This document shows positions 1-7,289 of a DNA stretch of 32,745 nt, piece after piece. The notes beneath the pieces were generated by a model, which did not search any database, had not been told where the DNA came from, and saw nothing but the letters and a program-made list of their open reading frames with translations. The translations under genes and the position numbers were made by a program. Every line of letters starts with the position of its first letter. Position 1 is the stretch's first letter. This DNA is from CBDCWT01 sp965223305 (GTDB lineage: Bacteria; Planctomycetota; Planctomycetia; Pirellulales; Pirellulaceae). The DNA lies in assembly GCA_965223305.1 (NCBI GenBank), contig CBDCWT010000002.1, positions 1 through 32,745 on the forward strand. The letters run 5' to 3'.

Positions 1-190
1 CCAGATGACGCGAAGCCTATCCTGCTCAGGGAACGGTAGCGGCTGCAATAGCACCGCTTGAACGAGGGAGAAGACAACGCCGTCGTCATCCCAATGCCAA
101 TGGCAAGAACGGACTATCGCGAACACATAGGCGCTGCGCATCCGAAACGGGCGGACTGCGAATTTCGCGTTGCGCAGCGCAACGCCGAAC
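1..190 (-). pseudogene. ADOP/MacB-type permease N-terminal fragment, runs off left edge
   Basis: On the minus strand a peptide resembling the first membrane segment of ADOP-type ABC permeases can be read: a LRNAKFAVRPFRMRSAYVF stretch, then VLAIGIGMTTA, then FSLVQAVLLQPLPFPEQDRL, ending RVIW at the edge. The family's usual form here is 'LxLALGIGANTAIFSLVNAVLLRPLP'. Two compensating one-base shifts, near 75 and 105, are needed to read it through, so the frame is broken. The rest of the gene would lie left of the window. The link to the permease at 16229-18987 is by family only. Nothing is recognised between 190 and the tRNA. Confidence 0.5.
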
Positions 191-422
191 AGGGGCAACA
201 GAATGCATTTCAGCAACGATGCTCTCAAAAACGCCCAAGCGTTTTCAATCTTGCCCGATGGAAGGGACGATGCCGACCGAGCCCCGCATGGGCCGTCCCT
301 AGCCGCAGGAGGAACCCGAATCGCCTGCCTATCAGCCGAGACCGAGCTTCCACGGTGCGACTGCGGAACCCTTGATGGAACCCCAGGTGACTCATCGTCA
401 GGGGTAACTCATTGAAAACAAA

Positions 423-499
423 TGGTGGGCGGTCCCAGGCTCGAACTGGGGACCTCCTGCTTGTAAGGCAGGCGCTCTAACCAACTGAGCTAACCGCCC
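423..499 (-). tRNA. tRNA-Val (anticodon UAC), CCA encoded
   Basis: The minus strand folds as a full cloverleaf: acceptor GGGCGGT/ACCGCCC, D-arm GCTC/GAGC, anticodon arm CCTGC-CTTACAA-GCAGG with anticodon TAC, five-base variable loop, and T-arm CCCAG-TTCGAGC-CTGGG. The discriminator is A at 426, and 423-425 supply an encoded CCA. The body is 74 nt. The integrase remnant lies on the 5' side of this tRNA, which is not the usual side for integration into a tRNA 3' end. Confidence 0.96.
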
Positions 500-562
500 G
501 TTCTTGTTACTTATTGATTCTAAACAACTTGTGAATGAAGACTGCTCTCGACGCGAAGCAAC

Positions 563-581
563 TTGGGGCCATTTGGGGCCA
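563..581. repeat. Tandem 9-bp repeat TTGGGGCCA beside the integrase
   Basis: TTGGGGCCA occurs at 563-571 and again at 573-581, a 10-bp period, between the tRNA and the integrase 3' end. Short direct repeats beside a tyrosine integrase can be arm-type binding sites or part of an attachment site; that role is inference. Confidence 0.4.
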
Positions 582-616
582 ACAAGGAAAGTGTAGCACC
601 TCACTGGACCGCCTCC

Positions 617-1753
617 TTACCCCACCTCGACTAGCTCCTTGTCGAGAGCTTCAATAGCCGCCGCCACGGAATCCGGGATAGCCTGCGTGTAGATTCCGAG
701 GGTGGTTGCTGCATGAGCATGTCGAAGCTGTGCCTGTGCATCCTTGACGCTTCCTTTCCCTTGCAACCAGAGTGGCGAAGGTTCTGCGAAGCGCTTGGAA
801 AGTCAAGCCCGGAACACCAATCTTCTCGGCCACCGGCTGGAGAAACCGCTGCAAGTAGTTGTGGCCATCGAGAGGTGTTCCCCGGCTGGAGGCGAACATG
901 AATTCACGTGGCGTGATGTCACCACAGGCGGTTCGCCAGCACTCCAGCTCCAGCTGCAGGGACTTCGGTACCGTCACGTGCGCTGCACTGCCGCGCGTTT
1001 TGGGCGGGCCGAGTTTCACCTTCAACTATCGATTCATCTATTCGCAGCAGATCGCCTTGCCAGTCATCCCAGCGAAGGGCAAAACAACTCTCCTCTGCGG
1101 AGAGCACATAGTATGAACAGTCGCACGATGAGTCGATCGCGTTGGTGAAGCAGAGATCCCAACAGCCGGCAAACTTCCTCGACCGTGAGGAAGCGTTTGC
1201 AGGACGGCCGGGTTTCCGGAAGCGTCAGTTTGCGTGCCGGATTACGCTCTAGAAACTGCTGTTCTACTGCTTCATCTAACACCGCCTTCGTCCTCAGGTC
1301 CGGAACTTGTGAACGAGTGAACTCGATGCCCCCTCCTCCACCAGACGGTTGAGTTGCTGCTGAAGCTCGAAACGCGTGATGTCGCCAAGCGCTGTTGCTC
1401 CGATCAGTGGCTCTAAACGCCCTTTGAAAGAAGTAATTGAGTTCACGAGCCGTCTTGGGTCGCCAGCGCTTCTGATGCAACGGCCAGAAGCGATTGCTCC
1501 AAAACCACTCGAAAGTAACCGAGCCGTCCGGCTTCGGCTGTTCCGTCCCGCTCTCTCGTTGAATGATGTCGGCAAGCTTCTGACGAGCCTGGCCTTTGGT
1601 CATCTCGGACTTGAGTCCCAGAATGACCTTGCGGCGCCTCGTCTTTAACCTACCGTCAGGGTGCTGCAGATAGACGCGGAATTGACCGCGCCACTTCTTG
1701 ACTCGCGTGCCAGTCAACTCGACTGACCCGCGTTGGTACTTGGTTCTAGGCAT
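617..1753 (-). pseudogene. Tyrosine recombinase (phage/ICE-type integrase), frameshifted
   Basis: The gene starts at MPRTKYQRGSVEL (ATG at 1753) and ends VAAAIEALDKELVEVG with TAA at 617, about 378 residues when the frames are joined, a normal integrase length. The N-terminal arm-binding part reads WRGQFRVYLQHPDGR; a SAM-like part reads LGDITRFELQQQLNRLVEEG. The catalytic part shows CALRRGELF (Arg I), LTFQALRRTFATL (the usual HxLR replaced by QALR) and HAATTLGIYTQ with the nucleophilic Tyr. At least four frame changes are needed, near 1440, 1320, 1090-1030 and 740, so no full protein is made from this sequence. It would have integrated and excised the element that holds the genes to its right. 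Confidence 0.85.
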
Positions 1754-1811
1754 ATGCCTCCCAATCTCTGTGAAATTGGGGATCGGACAGCATTCTAACG
1801 CAATGCTCAGA

Positions 1812-2028
1812 TCAGGCTTGCCGACACAGCAGAATGAACTTTTCAACGTCCCCTCTCCTAAAGCGACGGGCGGCTCGCCTGCCATGTCCGAGCTTGACGC
1901 TTGGCAAAACAGGTCTGCGTCTCGCATTCGCGTGGTCGCGCACCCCAGCCAGGCGAGACACACAACCACTCAGCCACTTCGGAAACGGTGAGAAGCCGTT
2001 CACCTCTGTTGGTGTGTCCTTCGCTCAT
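1812..2028 (-). pseudogene. Excisionase-like helix-turn-helix protein, frameshifted
   Basis: From ATG 2028 (MSEGHTNRGE) the peptide RLLTVSEVAEWLCVSPGW is the start of a MerR/excisionase-type HTH ('helix-turn-helix domain 17' style). After a one-base shift near 1944 it continues VRDHANARRRPVLPSVKLG and then RFRRGDVEKFILL, the usual beta-hairpin end of that domain. The joined product is about 70 residues, normal for such proteins. It sits about 60 bp upstream of the integrase on the same strand, the common xis-int order. The role in excision is inferred from fold and position. Confidence 0.65.
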
Positions 2029-2398
2029 GTCTCCGCCTCCCACGGGCTGTGTACGCCAGGAACGTTCTGCGAATGTTTCATAGGCTCAAGGCTCCGCATT
2101 ACTAGAGACCACGGCGGAGTATTTTCTCAGGATGCACGCGGACGCAGGACCTTTCCTCATCAGATCCCCGTACAAGGTTTTCGGCTCCGAAGGCTCCTGT
2201 TCCACAAGGGGGGCCTGTCGACGCCGGCACAGGGCCACTTTGTCTCCAGTACGACGGTCCTTTGGCGGTAAGAGGGTCTGAGGGAAACTTACGACTCTTT
2301 TCGAAGTGATTGCGCTTCTGGCCCGTCCAAGCCTCTTACGAATGGAGATACTCGGCCGCAGAAGGCCGGGGAATCAACCTTCTTCATCGGAATCCGTC
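2029..2398. other. Gene-free stretch between the xis-like remnant and the next gene
   Basis: No reading frame here has recognisable protein character. An imperfect inverted repeat (GGCCTGT near 2213 and ACAGGGCC near 2230) is the only structure seen. It probably holds the divergent promoters of the two flanking genes; no clear -35/-10 pair was found. Confidence 0.4.
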
Positions 2399-3322
2399 AT
2401 GAGCCGCGGGCTGGATCGGGACATCGACGACCTCCGGGATCGACCGTCCTCATGGGACCACAGGGGAGAAGAAAGGGATAGTCGTGACCGCGAACCCGAA
2501 CGGATTCACATTCGCCGTCTCGACCGCGATCGCATTCCGGTGGATCGCGAACTTCCCGAATACGATGCTCGTGATCGAGTTCGGGTGCAGGACGAGATCT
2601 ATCGACTCCGTCAGACGGAGATCGAAACCCTCCAAGAGGTCGGACGCTTCCGCGTTGTCGACGAGCAAGACCTTCAACGCTTCCACTACGCCGACGACTC
2701 AACACGCATGCGCGAGGATCTCCGCTCCCTCCGAGAGCAAGGACTGATCGAGCGACACAGTCTCCGAACCGGCAACGGCATCAGGCTCAAGCTCGTCAGT
2801 CTGACCGATCGCGGCAAGCAGGTCGCCGAGGAGTTCTCCGATTCCAACCACTCGAAGCGGTACTACAGCGGCTTCGTCAAACCCAACGAAGCCGAACATG
2901 ATGCCGCTCTCTATCGCATGTACCAAGCCGAAGCGGCCCGGATCCACGCGGAAGGCGGCACGGTCTGGCACGTCGAACTGGACTTTGAGACTAAACGCAA
3001 GGTCTATACCGAGCTCGGCAAAGCAGGCAGGCTCCCCGAGGACGAGTATCGTGAACTGCAACAACGGGTTGCCGAGCGGCACCGCCTACGGGTCGTTCGG
3101 GGCCACATCCAGATCCCTGATTTACGAATCCAGTACTCCGACGAGCAAGGCAAACTCGATCGAGTGAGTCTCGAACTCACCACGGAGCACTACAGCAAAG
3201 GCCAGCTCGCCGCCAAGGCCGCCGCGGGATTCCGGCTCTACTCACTGGGTGGAAACTCCTCCTCTGGTGGCTCAAGTGTGCGAGACGAGCACGAGATCAC
3301 CGCCGACATCCTCTCTCTTTGA
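2399..3322 (+). CDS. Winged-helix protein, replication-relaxation-like, of an integrative element
   Basis: The 307-residue protein begins with a very charged Arg/Asp-rich tail (about residues 1-75). A winged-helix domain follows (about 80-150), including LQEVGRFRVVDEQDL, SLREQGLIERHSL and LKLVSLTDRGKQVAEEF. The C-terminal half has EAEHDAALYRMYQ and then IPDLRIQYSDEQGK followed by VSLELTTEHY, a PD...E-x-T arrangement like the replication-relaxation family (resemblance from memory). ATG 2399 was chosen because the upstream extension to GTG 2306 has no family character; the ribosome site is weak. The stop overlaps the next start, so the two genes are coupled. I recall such pairs from integrative and mobilizable elements, which fits the integrase remnant. 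Molecular function is unknown. Confidence 0.7.
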   Translation: MSRGLDRDIDDLRDRPSSWDHRGEERDSRDREPERIHIRRLDRDRIPVDRELPEYDARDRVRVQDEIYRLRQTEIETLQEVGRFRVVDEQDLQRFHYADDSTRMREDLRSLREQGLIERHSLRTGNGIRLKLVSLTDRGKQVAEEFSDSNHSKRYYSGFVKPNEAEHDAALYRMYQAEAARIHAEGGTVWHVELDFETKRKVYTELGKAGRLPEDEYRELQQRVAERHRLRVVRGHIQIPDLRIQYSDEQGKLDRVSLELTTEHYSKGQLAAKAAAGFRLYSLGGNSSSGGSSVRDEHEITADILSL

Positions 3323-4308
3323 TCGACTCGGAGCGTTTGGTCCCACTTCGCCGGCACGGCTATACAGAGCGGGAAGCCCAGTTTCTCTGCCTCGTCGGAG
3401 ATGTCGGAGGCTACTTTCTGCGGCGTCACTACAATCGCTTCCTCGACCAGAAAAGAGGCCGTCCGGAGGCTGTGCTGGCAGAGAAGGTTCGAGAAAAAGG
3501 CCATGCCAAGGTCTATGTCGGAGCCGGCGACATCGAGCTCTACCATCTCTCCCCTCGTCGCTTCTACCGACTGATCGGCCAGCCACAGAGCCGCCATCGA
3601 AGACGAAGGTCGTTGTCTTCGATCAAGACAAGGCTGCTGACGCTCGACTACATCCTTCCTCATCGAGACCTTCACTACCTCCTCAGTGATTCGGAAAAGA
3701 TGATGTACCTGACCCGGGAGCGCGGGCTTCCGCCGGAGGTACTGTCGACGAAGAACGGTCGTTTTGTCGATCGCTTCCCGCTGCATCTTCCGGCACGGCC
3801 GACCGTGCCGCCGTGTGTGGTCTCGTTCTGCTATGTCGATCCAGACGTGTTTTCCGCCCGTCGATTCGGCTCATTCCTGGAACGCCACCGTCGTCTGTGG
3901 ATCGGGCTTCGAGAGTTCCAACTCATCTACATCAGCGATCGACGATGGAATCCGGGCAAGGCCGAGCGGGCCTTCAAGGCCTTCTGCGAGCGTCACTGGC
4001 CCAGGGCGAAGGCCCGACAGGAATCGATTCACAAGCGGATTCTGCGCGCCTTTCGCATCGACCACAGGATCCGAACCGGCGCGATCTCCTACCCAACACG
4101 GTCGCACTTCGCCGTGATTGACCGTGTGAAAGCCGAGCTTTCACCCAGCCGATACGACTCCCTACTTGCCACCTGGACGCTCACGTCCGACCAAGCGGTG
4201 TACGATTTGGTGTCCCCCGAGCCGCATCACCTGTGGCCCAAGGGCGACTTCATCGGCCATCTGGTCGCCGAGAACTATCGGTTTCTGGACTCGAAAAACG
4301 GCACGTAA
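3319..4308 (+). CDS. Partner protein of the winged-helix gene, function unknown
   Basis: This 329-residue protein starts at TTG 3319, overlapping the TGA of the preceding gene (3320-3322), so translation is likely coupled. It opens with LRRHGYTEREAQFLCLVGDVGG, an HTH-like segment. Next come YHLSPRRFYRLIGQPQSRHRRR and IKTRLLTLDYILPHRDLHYL. The C-terminal half (about 150-329) is rich in Arg, Trp and Tyr, with FCYVDPDVFSARRFGSFLERH. No membrane segment or enzyme motif is visible. I recall proteins of this layout directly downstream of similar winged-helix genes in integrative elements, but cannot name the family. The frame is open end to end, unlike the integrase next door. Confidence 0.65.
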   Translation: MIDSERLVPLRRHGYTEREAQFLCLVGDVGGYFLRRHYNRFLDQKRGRPEAVLAEKVREKGHAKVYVGAGDIELYHLSPRRFYRLIGQPQSRHRRRRSLSSIKTRLLTLDYILPHRDLHYLLSDSEKMMYLTRERGLPPEVLSTKNGRFVDRFPLHLPARPTVPPCVVSFCYVDPDVFSARRFGSFLERHRRLWIGLREFQLIYISDRRWNPGKAERAFKAFCERHWPRAKARQESIHKRILRAFRIDHRIRTGAISYPTRSHFAVIDRVKAELSPSRYDSLLATWTLTSDQAVYDLVSPEPHHLWPKGDFIGHLVAENYRFLDSKNGT

Positions 4309-4469
4309 CGTCGTCGTCAACGTGGCCGCAACCCGCCAAACGGCGTAGCACTCCGATCCTTCAAGCCATCCGTCTTGAGGTTACTTAGGGTTTCACCACG
4401 CCAAACATGGAAGTGTCGGAATCCCAACGACATCGGAGGTCCAGCCTGGCCGCTTTGGGCGGGCCAGGC

Positions 4470-4586
4470 GGTCCAGGGAAGGGCGGGAGCGACCCCGCGT
4501 TTTCGGCCGCCGTGGCGCCCAAAACGCTTACGCCGCGTATGCACGATGCATCCGCGCCGCAGGTCACTCCCGCCCTTCCCTGGACC
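4470..4586. repeat. 24-bp inverted repeat around a structured 69-bp core (MITE-like)
   Basis: The arms at 4470-4493 and 4563-4586 are reverse complements at 23 of 24 positions (core GGTCCAGGGAAGGGCGGGAG). Between them, GCGTTTT and AAAACGC form a second inverted pair (4497-4527), and ATGCA-CGA-TGCAT forms a third near 4540. This nested folding, with no reading frame, resembles a miniature inverted-repeat element or a structured RNA. No target duplication was identified. Confidence 0.6.
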
Positions 4587-4741
4587 CAACACTCGTGATG
4601 TTGACGGTGTCGACACCACCGCTTTAAGCCCGTGTGCGCGTTGCGGATGCAATCTGTAGACGCCACGCATACTTCAACTGCGTCTCGACTTGCGATTCAT
4701 CGATGTGAGGGGTGAGACAACGCGCACTCTGTCGCCGTCTC

Positions 4742-4879
4742 ATGGAGCACGCACGCTGCACCCAGCGAGACGAGCTTCGTGAACATGTTGAGAAACGAAT
4801 CTTGGCAGCCAACGATGAGACATTCGAATATCTACGCAGTGATAGAGCGCGTAGCCGAGCCAACCACTTGTGTGGCTAG
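4742..4879 (+). CDS. Short hypothetical ORF, 45 residues
   Basis: ATG 4742 to TAG 4879 encodes a charged, helix-favouring peptide (MEHARCTQRDELREHVEKRI, then LAANDETFEYL). There is no clear ribosome site and no recognised family. It may be the tail of a degraded gene or chance. Confidence 0.2.
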   Translation: MEHARCTQRDELREHVEKRILAANDETFEYLRSDRARSRANHLCG

Positions 4880-5098
4880 CCGACGATACGTGCACGCGAC
4901 GGGCTGGCTTAACCCTTCGCCGTCAGGGCGGATGTGTGGCATAATCTGCGCGTAACGACGGGCATCGGTAGGTCGGCGTCCAGGAACTCTCAGGCAGCGG
5001 TCGGTGTCGGCGATTCTTCGTCTTAGGGCGACCAGGGCCGGTTTTGTCCACGTCAGCCTGAACAAGAGTTGGGCGAGTAAGATGCCCACAGGACTGTC

Positions 5099-5773
5099 AT
5101 GACTGCGGATGAGTCCGAGACCACCGAGGAGCTAGCGCTCAAGCTTGAGCGCGAAAGGAAGAAGGTCTTTGATGACCTCGATAGCCCTCGAACTACCTTT
5201 GGTGTCCTTGCCGGAAGCGCGTTCGTAGCCTTCGCTCTGCAAGAGGGCCTGGGCTTTCTGGGCAGAATACACGTACTACTCGGCGTAGCATTCTCCGTAC
5301 TTGTCGTCGCTTCGATCTTTTGGTCGATCCGGCTACTGAGGCGAGATGAGTTGCTTTCCTTGACGCGATCGGCCTGCGTTGGCTTGTTGGCGGTCGGCCT
5401 CTTCGGGGCTATAGTAGTCGCTGGCTGGGCTTCGCTGACCCTACATACCACAGGCTTGAGTCCTTACTCACTCCGGGGGGAACCTTCGATTGAAAACTTC
5501 ACCCGCCTTTACTTCTACACGTTGGCTGATCTAGTGCCCGCTCTCGATATTCCGAACACCCTACACCTGAACTCGCCAGTTGAGGCCTCGGATTTGCGGT
5601 CCGGCTGGCCCGTTCTAGCTTTTCGGATCTTCGTGCTGTGGTTCGTTCTGGACACCTTCACTCATTGGCGCAAGAGGCGTATCGAGAGGAAAACGAGCAA
5701 GTCCGGAGATGACCTTATGTTCCTCTCAGTCTTCCTCCTTCTAGTTGCGTTGTTCACAAGCAATCTGAGGTGA
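5099..5773 (+). CDS. Hypothetical integral membrane protein
   Basis: The protein has 224 residues with an acidic, helical N-terminus (EELALKLERERKKVFDDL). Hydrophobic segments lie at about residues 32-50 (FGVLAGSAFVAFALQEGLGF), 55-75 (VLLGVAFSVLVVASIFWSI), 92-115 (VGLLAVGLFGAIVVAGWASL), 170-185 (WPVLAFRIFVLWFVLDTF) and 205-220 (LMFLSVFLLLVALF). A short non-membrane stretch (about 116-165) lies between the third and fourth. No family is recognised. It stands alone on the plus strand between the integrative-element remnant and the IS21 element. The start ATG follows a weak AGGA. Confidence 0.55.
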   Translation: MTADESETTEELALKLERERKKVFDDLDSPRTTFGVLAGSAFVAFALQEGLGFLGRIHVLLGVAFSVLVVASIFWSIRLLRRDELLSLTRSACVGLLAVGLFGAIVVAGWASLTLHTTGLSPYSLRGEPSIENFTRLYFYTLADLVPALDIPNTLHLNSPVEASDLRSGWPVLAFRIFVLWFVLDTFTHWRKRRIERKTSKSGDDLMFLSVFLLLVALFTSNLR

Positions 5774-6103
5774 TCGAAGCGGTGTTTATCTCGCCCGACA
5801 AGGCGCGGCGAACCGACGTGGACCCTCGGCCGTTCCGTGGCCTGTGGGGTCCGCGCGGTTCATGCTTTGGCAGCTAGATCAGCACTTCGCCGTCAGTGAG
5901 GATTTGTTCCAGCCTTGCTCGTGACAAGGGTGTGTATCCTCCTCACACTAAGGGAGTGAAGTTGTGATGCAACGGAGCGAGGTGATGTGCCTTGACTCCG
6001 GGCCGGTGCTCAGTCTAGTTGTAAGGTTCCCAGAGCGGGGTGCCGTGCCTGGCTCGCCCCCCGATCTCAGTCGTCGTTGGAGTTCGGAACGAGACACGGA
6101 GGA
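5774..6103. other. Intergenic stretch without a supported gene
   Basis: A 49-codon frame from ATG 5967 is open but overlaps the next gene and has no family character. A short inverted repeat, TCAC-n-GTGA, occurs near 5941-5959. Nothing else is visible. Confidence 0.35.
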
Positions 6104-6320
6104 ATGCAAGACGTGACATCAACTCTTAGCCTTGACGACGCGAATTGCTGGTGCATTTCCGGGGTCAGGAGCGCAGAGAAGTTCTTTCGGGCGATTCCAC
6201 GCTTAGCCGCGGAGGTGACTCACATGTTTCTGGAAGGTGCCCCGACTCCAGACATCGTCGCGCTTATCTCCGACCACGCCGAACAGAGCCAGTACTGGGG
6301 GCCGGGCGGCACGATTTGGT
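6104..6320 (+). pseudogene. Hypothetical protein truncated by the IS21 element
   Basis: The frame from ATG 6104 (or GTG 6113, better spaced after GGAGG at 6099) reads LDDANCWCISGVRSAEKFF and then AIPRLAAEVTHMFLEGAP, a plausible alpha/beta protein of unknown family. It runs straight into the IS21 terminal repeat at 6321 and stops inside it at 6382, so the natural C-terminus is lost. No matching continuation was found in the 330 bp after the right IS21 end. Confidence 0.45.
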
Positions 6321-6416
6321 TGCGGATTCCGGGGCAAGGTGATCACGATTCCGGGGTGAAGATGATCAGGATTACGGGCTGATGGTGATCAGCATTCCGT
6401 GCTGAAGCCGATCAGG
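6321..6416 (+). repeat. IS21 left end: four 22-23 bp transposase-binding repeats
   Basis: Copies begin at 6325, 6347, 6370 and 6393, each close to GATTCCGGGSTGAWGGTGATC and degrading inward. IS21 elements are known for multiple terminal repeats of this kind. The outermost copy joins the terminal TGCGG. Confidence 0.85.
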
Positions 6417-6522
6417 GATCGGGGATAGTCGGAATGGTGATCAAGAGCCCGGAACAAGGGAGCGGGCGGCGCTGGACAATCGAGCGGCGAGACCGCCTCC
6501 ACTGGGAAGTGGAGGAAGTGTT

Positions 6523-7285
6523 TTGCCGCAAGAAAGATTGTTCATGCGCAAGATCAAGGAAGTTCTTCGATTACATCAGCTGGGTCTGGGACAGCGCGAG
6601 ATCGCGCGCTGTTGCTCGATCGGCCAGAGCAGCGTTCACAACTACCTGAAACGGGCCGAGGCGGCCGGGGTCGAGTGGCCTCTACCGGCCGATTGTGACG
6701 ACGCTCAGCTCGAGGAGCTGCTGTTCGGCCGGCGGCGGGTGACGGCTCGCTACGAGAAGATCGAGCCGGACTTCGCGGTCGTTCACGAGCAGCTCACCTC
6801 CCACAAGTACGTCACGCTGCAACTGCTGTGGGAGGAGTACATCGAGCAGCATCCGGGCGGTTATCGCTACAGCCGCTTCTGCGAGCTGTATCGGCGCTGG
6901 CGGCGCCGGCTCGACGTGGTGCTGCGGCAACAACACCGCGCCGGCGAGAAGATGTTCGTCGATTACGCCGGAGCGACGATCCCGGTCGAGAACCCTACGA
7001 CAGGCGAAGTGCGCCAAGCGCAGATCTTCGTGGCGGTTCTGGGAGCCAGCTCCTACAGCTACGCCGAAGCCAGCTGGAGCCAGCAGGTGCCCGATTGGCT
7101 CGACTCGCACGTGCGGGCGTTCGAGTTCTTCTCTGGTGTGCCGGAGATCGTCGTCCCCGACAACCTGCGCGCGGGCGTGACGCAGGCTTGCCGCTACGAG
7201 CCGGATCTGAACCGCAGCTACCAGGAGATGGCGGCCCATTACGGGGTGGCGGTCGTGCCGGCGCGTCCGCGCAAACCCCGCGATA
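6523..7285 (+). pseudogene. istA: IS21 transposase IstA, 5' half (outer subgroup)
   Basis: Residues 1-255 of an IstA. An N-terminal HTH (VLRLHQLGLGQREIARCCSI, about 14-33) is followed by the DDE domain, with Asp 147 in KMFVDYAG and Asp 213 in IVVPDNLRAGV. The frame leaves the family exactly after RPRKPRDK at 7285-7287, where element 1 begins; the catalytic Glu lies on the other side. TTG 6523 (MPQERLFMRKIKEVLRL) is preferred because relatives begin this way; ATG 6544 is the alternative. The text from LLWEEYIEQHPGGYRYSRFC to RYEPDLNRSYQEMAAHYG is typical of the subgroup whose IstB matches the fragment at 14353-14793, not the istA 3' piece downstream. Confidence 0.9.
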
Positions 7286-7289
7286 AGGA

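Larger units (their letters stand above)
4309..5098. other. 790-bp stretch with a long inverted repeat and no secure gene
   Basis: No protein family is recognised. It holds the inverted repeat at 4470-4586 and one weak short frame at 4742-4879. The composition looks like degraded element DNA. Confidence 0.4.

Noticed and set aside
58..415. Two overlapping plus-strand frames near the left edge
   Set aside because: Low-quality peptides rich in Arg and Pro; the opposite strand carries a recognisable ADOP segment.
423..499. Integration of the integrase element into the tRNA-Val 3' end
   Set aside because: The integrase lies on the tRNA's 5' side and no duplicated tRNA 3' end was seen in the window.
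398..604. Minus-strand frame across the tRNA
   Set aside because: It reads through the tRNA-Val gene and has no independent support.
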